DNA of 64,000 bases from Atkinsonella hypoxylon. Taxonomy: Eukaryota > Ascomycota > Sordariomycetes > Hypocreales > Clavicipitaceae. Of this stretch, positions 56,764-64,000 are shown one piece after another. Position numbers and translations under genes: made by a program. The first letter of the stretch is position 1. Every line of letters begins with the position of its first letter. The stretch spans positions 1 through 64,000 of the forward strand of contig JFHB01000131.1 of the NCBI GenBank assembly GCA_000729835.1. The letters run 5' to 3'. Under the pieces are notes generated by a model. That model saw only the letters and a list, made by a program, of their open reading frames with translations. It was not told the origin of the DNA and searched no databases.

Positions 56764-59700
56764 ATGCCTGAGCAATTGAGATTCGACAACCAGGTCGTTG
56801 TCGTTACCGGTGCCGGCGGTGGTCTCGGCAAGGCCTACGCTCTGTTCTTCGCTTCGCGCGGTGCCAGCGTCGTTGTCAACGACCTCGGCGGCTCATTCCA
56901 GGGCGAGGGCAACTCAACAAAGGTGCGTAGCGTGGTGGAGCTGCCCATTTTCACACGCGCCACACGGCTAACACTGACATTTCATCCAACTAGGCTGCCG
57001 ATGTTGTAGTCGACGAGATCAAGAAGGACGGCGGCAAGGCTGCTGCCAACTACGACAGCGTCGAGAATGGCGACAAGATCATTGAGACTGCCATCCGGAA
57101 CTTTGGCCGTGTTGATGTTGTCATCAACAACGCCGGTATTCTGCGAGACGTCAGCTTCAAGAACATGACAGACCAGGACTGGGACCTTATTATGAAGGTC
57201 CATGTCAAGGGCGCTTACAAGGTCGCTCGCGCTGCCTGGCCTCATTTCAGAAAACAAAAGTACGGCCGTGTCATCAACACTGCCTCCGCTGCCGGTCTGT
57301 TCGGCAATTTTGGTCAGACCAACTACTCGGCTGCCAAGCTGGCCATGGTTGGTTTCACCGAGACTCTTGCCAAGGAAGGTGCTAAATACAACATTCTGAG
57401 CAACGTTATTGCTCCTATTGGTGAGCACACTCTAGTGCTTTCACTTACACGTGTAATCTGGCTAATAAGTATCACCATTTTCAGCTGCCAGCAGAATGAC
57501 CTCGACCGTGATGCCCCCCGATGTTCTGGAGCAGCTCAAACCCGAATGGGTTGTCCCTCTCGTTGCTGTCCTTGTGCACTCCAGCAACACCAGCGAGAAT
57601 GGTGGCATCTTCGAAGTCGGTGGTGGTCATGCTGCCAAGCTCCGATGGGAGCGATCCAGCGGTCTGCTCCTCAAGGCCGACGATTCCTACACCCCCAGTG
57701 CCATTCTCAAGAAATGGGATCAGGTTGTCGACTTCTCCAAGCCTCAGTACCCAAGCGGTCCCAACGACTTCTTGACGCTGCTCGAGGAGTCTCAGAAGCT
57801 GGGCCGCAGTGAGCAGGGCGCCAAGGTTGACTTCACTGGCAAGGTCGCCCTGGTCACCGGTGGTGGTGCTGGTATTGGCCGTGCTTACTGCTTGGCCTTC
57901 GCCAAGTATGGTGCTACCGTCGTTGTCAACGATCTCGTGAATCCCGACGATGTCGTGAACGAGATCAAGAAGACTGGCGGCAAGGCTGTCGGTGTTAAGG
58001 CTTCCGCCGAGGATGGTGAGACCGTTGTTAAGGCTGCTATTGACAACTTCGGTCGCCTTGATATTGTTGTCAACAACGCCGGTATCCTCCGTGACAAGGC
58101 CTTCGCTAACATGGACGACTCTCTCTGGGACCCTGTCTTCAACGTCCACCTGCGTGGCACCTACAAGGTGACCAAGGCTGCCTGGCCGTACTTCCTCAAG
58201 CAGAAATACGGCCGTGTCATCAACACCACCTCGACCAGTGGTATCTACGGCAACTTTGGCCAGGCCAACTACGCCGCTGCTGTAAGCTGACTGTTCTCCA
58301 TGTACTAACCAATGAATGAATGGTTCACTGACAAATCGGGATACTAGAAATGCGGTATTCTTGGATTTTCCCGAGCTCTTGCCATTGAGGGCCAGAAGTA
58401 CAACATCTTTGTTAACACCATTGCTCCCAATGCCGGTACTGCCATGACTGCCACCATACTGCCTCCCGAGATGGTTCAGGCCTTCAAGCCTGACTACATC
58501 GCTCCTCTCGTCCTTGCTCTTTGCAGTGACAACTGCCCCGACCCCACTGGCGGACTGTACGAGGTCGGCAGTGGCTGGTGCGGCAAAACCCGCTGGCAGC
58601 GAACCGGCGGTCACGGATTCCCCGTCAATGTCAAGCTCACTCCCGAAGAGGTTGTCAAGCACTGGAAGGATATTGTCAACTTTGACGACGACCCAGTGGA
58701 CAATCCTGAGAAGGCTCAGGATGCCATGATGAAGATTATGAGCAACATGGGAAATGTTGCTGAGAAGGTATGAGAAAGACCTCTTTTGTTGTGACACTTG
58801 ACGAATTTTATGTACAATTTAGTTAGGACTAGAATCATGTAAATGAAACAAAGAAAGAAAAGCTTCCACAAAAACCAAGAGGCATCATCCTGTCACTCAC
58901 CTCACATTTTCTTCATGACCACACAAGAGCTCCTATGCTGATACGTTTATTGACGAAAAGGCCGATGAATCCTCCCCTGCCAGCAACGAGTATCTCGATG
59001 CCATCAAGGCTGCTGTTGGCAAGGAGGGACCCTCCGTTGAGTTCAAATTCGAGGACCGTGACTCGATTCTTTACAACCTTGGAGTAGGCGCCAAGCACAC
59101 CGAGCTGAAATACGTCTTGTATGCTCCCTTGAACAGACTACCATTTGTAGCTCAAAAATATCGCTTGCTAACAACAGTATAACACAAACAGCGAGGGAGC
59201 CGAAGACTTCCAAGTTCTGCCCACCTTCGGCGTCATTCCCATCTTCTTTTCCGACATGCCCTTTGATTACGATTCCATCATTCCGAACTTCTCCCCCATG
59301 ATGCTCCTACACGGCGAGCAATATCTTGAGATCCGCAAGTTCCCCCTCCCCACGAGTGGTGTCTTGGAATCCCGCGGCAAGCTCATCGAGGTTGTCGACA
59401 AGGGCAACGCCGCCGTCGTCAAGTCCGGCCTCACGACCGTCAACAAGGAGACCGGCGAGGACGTCTTCTATAGCGAGATGACGGTCTTTGTCCGCGGCAG
59501 TGGCGGCTTCGGCGGCCCCAAGAAGGGCCAGGACCGTGGTGCCGCCACTGCGGCCAACACTCCCCCCAAGCGATTCCCCGATACGGTCGTTGAGTCCAAG
59601 ACGGATGAGAACCAGGCTGCCATTTACCGTCTGAGCGGTGACTACAAGTATGTTTTCGAACACGGCCTCCCACCCCTCTTGTCTGTCTCATTCCTGGTAT

Positions 59701-60024
59701 CATGATAGCTAATGTTGCGCCCTGCTCGTCAGCCCCCTGCACATTGATCCCTCCTTCGCCAAAATGGGCGGCTTCAAGCGTCCCATCCTCCACGGTCTCG
59801 CATCCTTTGGCGTCGCCGCCAAGGCCATCTACGAGACGTTTGGGCTCTACAAGAACATCAAGGTCCGCTTCGCTGGCACTGTTGATCCCGGCCAGACTCT
59901 TGTCACTGAGATGTGGCGCGAGGGCAACAAGATTGTTTTCCAGACCAAGGTCAAGGAGACTGGTAAGCTTGCTATCGGCGGAGCCGCCGTCGAGTTGATG
60001 GACGGTGGCAACAGCAAGATTTGA
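56764..60024 (+). CDS. FOX2: Peroxisomal multifunctional beta-oxidation enzyme (hydratase-dehydrogenase)
   Basis: Catalyses the second and third steps of peroxisomal fatty-acid beta-oxidation: 2-enoyl-CoA hydration and (R)-3-hydroxyacyl-CoA oxidation. Seven exons: 56764-56922, 56994-57420, 57485-58281, 58348-58767, 58928-59118, 59192-59647, 59733-60024, summing to 2742 nt and 913 residues. Two short-chain dehydrogenase domains come first. Domain A has TGAGGGLGKAYA, NNAGILRD and NYSAAK; domain B has TGGGAGIGRAYC, NNAGILRD and NYAAAK, its Tyr-x3-Lys completed across intron 3. The C-terminal hydratase-2 domain shows YRLSGDYNPLHIDPSFA, formed across the last splice. The protein ends SKI, an acceptable peroxisomal targeting signal 1 variant. 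CCTCGG boxes lie upstream. Confidence 0.97.
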
Positions 60025-60419
60025 ATCATCGGGTGTCATGGGCGATGAATTCATTGGTTCATGTGAGATGGGATGATATAAATTTGGATGTTGGACAAAA
60101 TTAAGCGGCGAAGCTCCGTTGTATTATAATGATGACATGTCTTGCAGATACAGTCTGGAATGAAATAGTATTTCTCGTGATTCAAGCAAGGGCATTCGAT
60201 TCACTGCGTGATGGCAAGTTATATTTCTAATAGCATATACTGTACTTTGTACCATGAGTCCAGGACTGTTCATTCTGCCGTCCTATTTCTTCTGTTCCCA
60301 GTGTACTTTTCCACCTTTTGACCAAAAAAAAAAAACAAGCATCAACGCCGCGTGGTGCCTGCCTTTATCCCGTTGTCCATGAAATGTGCCCCCAACCCAA
60401 TTAAAGAAAGGCCCTCGTG
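60025..60419. other. Intergenic between convergent FOX2 and RBR-ligase 3' ends
   Basis: A short AT-rich 3'-to-3' gap with an A run near 60325. No further feature was seen. Confidence 0.7.
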
Positions 60420-62339
60420 TTAAAAGTATATCGTCTCGGTTATAATGTCCAGAAAATCAGGCAAGCTCAACCACGTGCCGCCCGTGAGAAGGGAGTCGAT
60501 CCGCGACCGTACGCCTCTCGACGCGACCCCCGTTTCGAGGTACGCCTTCTCCGCGCCAGATAGCTCGCGCTTCTCCGTCGCCTTCCATTTCTTCTCAGCC
60601 ACTTCGCGCGCGTCCCTCAGCACGGCGTCGACGTCTTCAGATTCCCACAGGTTGCACCGGTCGCATTGTGTGCAGGGCTTCGGGTCCCCATCGGGGCGGA
60701 AATGGTCGCAGAAATGGCGGTAGCCCTCGTCGCTGAGGTCGGCTCGGCAGACGTAGCACATCTTGTAGCCGCATGGACATGTGAGTTTGTTGCAGCCTGC
60801 GTTCTTGACAAACGACGTGTTGCATCGTGGGCACACGCGCTTGATTGCTAAGCTCATGGCCTGTTCCACCTGCGTTCGAAGCGCGACGAGAGACGACTCG
60901 TTGCATACATGGATGTCTGTCCATGCTTTGTGACATGATAAACAGGAGACCTTTGCACAGCGGGGGTTCTGGCATAGGAATCGAAGACCACGTCGGCGCC
61001 GAGAGTGTCTGTGAACGGCATATTTCCATTCTGTGCCAATTTTTCGCCATGCCTTTTGTTCAACGCTGACCGTGACGCAAACGAGAGCCGCGATCAATGC
61101 GAGCGGAGAGAAAATAATTAGTGCTGTGATGATGGTGAGAAGAATAATCATATTATAAATATTGCGCCACCTGAACCGAGGTTGGGCTTCGTGTGCGGGC
61201 ATGTATATGTCGTCGATCTCGGCGTAGCTACAAAACGGGCAGTGTATGAGTGGTACTTTGGATTCGACCAAGCTGTGTTGAGCTAGTCTTTGGTCCAATT
61301 TGTGAAGAATATCCGCCCCTGACTTCTCCTGCATGAATGCCCTCTGAATGTGTTCCGACGAAATGTGCCCGGAGCATCCGTCGACCGACAGGCACTTGAG
61401 AGTGCCTGAGTCAGTGTTGATGCTGCTCTGCCAGCCCTGGCCGAATAGAGCTTCTTTGATAGAATTCTGAACGCAGCGGTGACAGATCAGGTGCCCGTCT
61501 TTACTGCAACTTGTAAACTCCTCAAATGTGTAGTCTACGAAGCAGCATACACATTCATGTGTAGCAGAGGCTGAGGCAGCTTCTTCATTGTGCAGCAAGG
61601 ATGCAAGCAGACGATCCTTCGTCTCCCTTTCTTCCTTCATGTTGTTTTTCAGAGGTCGAACAAGAGCATCATATAGTTCGCGGTCCAGCTCAGCATTTCC
61701 TGTGGTCCGAATTGTTGGTACAATTGACCCTTGTCCAGTTGATCGCCATATCACCAGAGGAATATTCTGTGCTTCTCCCGTCGTAAGTGGTTTCCGTCGC
61801 GAGAAGAGTGATTGGATTGTGAAGCGCCAAGACTTTGAGGAAAGATTCACCAAGGTTCGTCGTGCTTCCAGGTATGCATGGTTCGACTCGGCGAGGACGG
61901 CATTGATAGTCGATCTCGACAATCCTCGGAATTCCTGTGTCGCTAGATTTCGAACAGCCCGAATGTACTCTTTGCTTCGAAACATGTCGCTTCTGGGGAG
62001 TGCCGTTGCATTGGCGTCCTGCTCATCCATGGCTTTCCATCGTCCCTTGACCCAGTCGACCTTGTTTTTGAGCAACGCATTTGCCACGAGGGCCAATCGT
62101 GACTCGCCATCAAAGCTGGACAGTAGCTCTCGGAAGACCTCAATTTGTATGTCGGGGAAAACGGCAGCCAGAACCTCAAGACTGTTGTTCAGTTCATGCA
62201 GGTTTGGTCGCTCTGGCGGCACGCATGGCAGTTGGGCTTCATCGTATATAAACTCGGGTAACAGCTCCGTCTCCTGACCAGGTTTGAGGCGGTTGGCCAA
62301 GGACTTCTCGGAAGATGAAAGCAGCCCGCTGAACACCAT
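60420..62339 (-). CDS. RBR-type E3 ubiquitin ligase with CUE-like and membrane segments (RNF216-like)
   Basis: Single-exon gene of 639 residues. RING1 (about 263-325) begins CVCCFVDYTFEEFTSC, the IBR spans about 367-480, and RING2 (about 503-545) reads CPRCNTSF...GCNKLTCPCGYKMCYVC; Cys516 in GCNKLTC fits the RBR catalytic cysteine that forms a thioester with ubiquitin. Spacing and sequence resemble animal RNF216/TRIAD3. Two additions stand out. Residues 47-92 (LEVLAAVFPDIQ...LL) look like a CUE/UBA-type ubiquitin-binding fold. A strongly hydrophobic stretch at about 395-426 (MIILLTIITALIIFSPLALI) interrupts the IBR between its first Cys pair and CQNPRC, suggesting membrane anchoring, perhaps in the ER or another endomembrane. 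Substrates are unknown. Confidence 0.88.
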   Translation of the reverse strand: MVFSGLLSSSEKSLANRLKPGQETELLPEFIYDEAQLPCVPPERPNLHELNNSLEVLAAVFPDIQIEVFRELLSSFDGESRLALVANALLKNKVDWVKGRWKAMDEQDANATALPRSDMFRSKEYIRAVRNLATQEFRGLSRSTINAVLAESNHAYLEARRTLVNLSSKSWRFTIQSLFSRRKPLTTGEAQNIPLVIWRSTGQGSIVPTIRTTGNAELDRELYDALVRPLKNNMKEERETKDRLLASLLHNEEAASASATHECVCCFVDYTFEEFTSCSKDGHLICHRCVQNSIKEALFGQGWQSSINTDSGTLKCLSVDGCSGHISSEHIQRAFMQEKSGADILHKLDQRLAQHSLVESKVPLIHCPFCSYAEIDDIYMPAHEAQPRFRWRNIYNMIILLTIITALIIFSPLALIAALVCVTVSVEQKAWRKIGTEWKYAVHRHSRRRRGLRFLCQNPRCAKVSCLSCHKAWTDIHVCNESSLVALRTQVEQAMSLAIKRVCPRCNTSFVKNAGCNKLTCPCGYKMCYVCRADLSDEGYRHFCDHFRPDGDPKPCTQCDRCNLWESEDVDAVLRDAREVAEKKWKATEKRELSGAEKAYLETGVASRGVRSRIDSLLTGGTWLSLPDFLDIITETIYF

Positions 62340-62763
62340 GCTGACGGCTCATTCTTGCAACATTCGCATGCTGGTTGCTTTGTGACGTATCCTCAGACAC
62401 GACGAACGCGGTAATCGATGCTTGATAAATAGACGTCGGTCGCTGTATGGCTGACAGGCTGTCGTTCAAGAATCCGACCGAGTGTGTGGTGTAGTGCACC
62501 GTGGGGCACACCGCGTCAGCTGCACCGCGGGAGGAAGGAACAACTTGGCGAGTCATGCGCGACACCACCTCGTCGCATGTTCTGACTCTTGTAATTCTTG
62601 TGCATGTGGTACCTGTCCAAGCTGGAACAATCCCCTTACACGTCATGCTTTGATGGACATAGACGGGAGGTCAGTCTTCCTTCTATCGCTGGATGCTGAG
62701 CGAATTCGGCTTTGGCCAAAAAAGCAGCTAAATAATTTGCAATAAGACATGTTAAGGCCAGAC
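62340..62763. other. Intergenic between the RBR ligase and tRNA-Pro
   Basis: It holds the RBR-ligase promoter and the tRNA 5' flank. Short open frames here show no domain signal. Confidence 0.65.
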
Positions 62764-62860
62764 GGCTTCGTGGTCTAGTGGTAGGATACCTGCTTCGGGT
62801 AGCGCCCGTGAATTACAGATTTACTGTAGGTGGTCCCGGGTTCAATCCCCGGCGAAGCCC
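62764..62860 (+). tRNA. tRNA-Pro (anticodon CGG) with a 25-nt intron
   Basis: The acceptor stem GGCTTCG (62764-62770) pairs with CGAAGCC (62853-62859), followed by discriminator C. The D-arm contains TAGTGGTAGGA. The anticodon stem CCTGC pairs with GTAGG (one G-U pair) around loop TTCGGG|T, with anticodon CGG at 62796-62798. The intron 62800-62824 sits one base 3' of the anticodon, the canonical eukaryotic position. The B box GGTTCAATCCC is intact. A T5 run follows at once. Confidence 0.93.
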
Positions 62861-62865
62861 TTTTT
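62861..62865 (+). terminator. RNA polymerase III terminator (T5)
   Basis: Five T follow directly after the tRNA discriminator base, the usual Pol III stop signal. Confidence 0.85.
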
Positions 62866-64000
62866 GCCCTTCGTGAAACCTATTGTAGCCATCTCCTTTT
62901 TTTTCCTCTTCAGGCAAGAATTCTCTCTACATTAAGTTAGGTTCATGGTCAAATAGTTAATATCTATAGCATGATTTCTGGCCGTATTGGCCGATGGGCA
63001 GTGAAGGAGAATCGATTGATCTCCTCCATGGGGAGGTAATGCTGCACTAATCTCTATAATCTCTGCCACTCGCTCAACACCAAGCGGATTGCAAAGGTGA
63101 CGACTAAATCGTTGGCTCTGGAATGGGGTCATATTGAAGAGGAAATCTCTTCACCACCATTGAACGTAACTCGACAGCACTTGTCCATGCTTATGAATAT
63201 GACAAACTTCTCAGCAAATTTGGTATCCAGCGACAATGGAGCGCATAATTTCGCGGGGTCATAATTGATAAAAGTTGGTAGGTATGGACCCGTCAACTAA
63301 ATGGATTTGCCTTCTTGTTCATGCTTTGTCGTTATCTAGGGAGCGAATATTGATCAACAGCACGACCAGCCGTCGTGTCTCGTGTGCTTCGTCGTGATTC
63401 TATATGCGTATCATTATGAAGGAATTGCCACTAAAAGGACGCCGATGTGCATGTTTTTATATTTGCGAGCTTTTCCACAAATCGAACGTACTCTCTCTTC
63501 GCGAATGGTTTACTTCTCGCACCATGAGCAAATGATGTTGCTATGAAGTTAGACACCAACCTTTCTTGGAAGATCGAACCCATAGGTACCTAGGACATGC
63601 TGCTTACGGCGCTCTTGGATATAATTGGTGCAGGGTAGCCCAGGTGACGCGGCAGCATATTCAGGAACCATGGAATCCTTGAAGCCTTCTTGGGACCGAA
63701 ACTGATGACATGCTTGCCATGAGTCGACTAATACAGATTCTCGACCATCGTAGTGATAACAGATTCCGTGGTGAAAGGTATTGTAGAGAAGAAACACGGG
63801 CCTTTCAGAGATCCCACCAAGCAAATGGCTGTGGCTGAATTCACTATCTCAATAACAAATAGCTTTTGTGGGAACAGTTGCTTTGAAAGGGAGAATAATA
63901 ACCTGACAGGTATCTAGAAAGGTCTTCTGCCTGACTAGAAGGTAACAACCAAACAATTATTCATGATATGGTAGCCATCCTCGAGAATGTAATATCTTCC
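62866..64000. other. Right-end region
   Basis: About 1.1 kb after tRNA-Pro. Apart from the weak minus-strand candidate at 63549-63848 and a TACCTAGG word near 63587, no feature was recognised. The region continues past the window edge. Confidence 0.55.
63549..63848 (-). CDS. Possible 3' exon of an unrecognised gene entering from the right edge
   Basis: A minus-strand open segment of about 99 codons ends at a TAA (63551-63549). It contains GGISERPVFLLYNTFHHG, ICYHYDGRESVLVDSW and LGTYGFDLPRKVGV, which read like a folded domain, but no family is recognised. It has no start ATG. An upstream exon would have to lie beyond about 63850; a segment at the very edge (GRYYILEDGYHIM) is a possible partner. 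A different frame over 63715-63900 is also open, so the choice is uncertain. Confidence 0.3.
   Translation of the reverse strand, partial: DSEFSHSHLLGGISERPVFLLYNTFHHGICYHYDGRESVLVDSWQACHQFRSQEGFKDSMVPEYAAASPGLPCTNYIQERRKQHVLGTYGFDLPRKVGV

Noticed and set aside
57481..58797. 438-codon open frame on the minus strand
   Set aside because: It is exactly antisense to FOX2 exons 3-4 and arises from that gene's codon bias; the plus-strand product has clear dehydrogenase motifs.

Overview
This window is nuclear DNA of a filamentous ascomycete, most likely a member of the Hypocreales (Sordariomycetes). The basis is: short GT..AG introns of about 55-175 nt in nearly every gene; filamentous-fungal orthologues (HOG1 with a TGY loop, a group III G-alpha like Neurospora gna-3, an RBR ligase, an ECM11-domain protein); intron-containing tRNA-Pro; and intergenic DNA carrying TACCTAGGTA and TACGGAGTA words. 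The genus cannot be read from the sequence. There are no operons, phage, plasmid or CRISPR features.

Layout, left to right. (1) 0.6-5.1 kb: a full ABCC-type transporter (+) with a doubtful 5' end and one frame break. (2) 6.0-7.6 kb: the stress MAP kinase HOG1 (-), 9 exons, followed by 4.7 kb of upstream DNA without genes. (3) 12.3-15.5 kb: glycogen phosphorylase (-), with several AGGGG stress-type boxes upstream. (4) 17.3-18.7 kb: the G-alpha subunit (-), then 5.6 kb of repeat-rich gene-free DNA. (5) 24.3-26.7 kb: AVL9 secretory factor (+). (6) 27.8-32.8 kb: cullin-1 (-) and an SRF1-like membrane protein (-). (7) 33.8-36.6 kb: ECM11-domain protein (+) and a TDA10-type kinase (-). (8) 38.5-42.2 kb: MSC2-type zinc transporter (+) and mitochondrial carnitine carrier (+). 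(9) 42.9-45.0 kb: histidine-phosphatase protein (-), followed by an AT-rich, RIP-like relic. (10) 47.5-53.3 kb: the URA2/pyrABCN pyrimidine enzyme (+). (11) 56.8-60.0 kb: peroxisomal FOX2 (+). (12) 60.4-62.3 kb: a membrane-anchored RBR ubiquitin ligase (-), tRNA-Pro(CGG) (+), and a possible unknown gene running toward the right edge.

Exon structures were rebuilt by hand. For 14 of the 15 protein genes the exon lengths sum to a multiple of three and give expected family sizes; only the ABC transporter does not close cleanly. Functional links are loose: HOG1 and the G-alpha are signalling components that could govern storage glycogen (GPH1). The carnitine carrier and FOX2 both serve fatty-acid use. 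The cullin and the RBR ligase belong to ubiquitin pathways.

The items most worth a second look are: a pyrimidine enzyme that appears to have lost the vestigial dihydroorotase domain found in yeast and Aspergillus homologues; an RBR ligase whose IBR is split by a membrane segment; inverted TACGGAGTA pairs clustered upstream of the G-alpha gene; the RIP-like relic; and an unrecognised two-exon reading frame at 55.0-55.6 kb.
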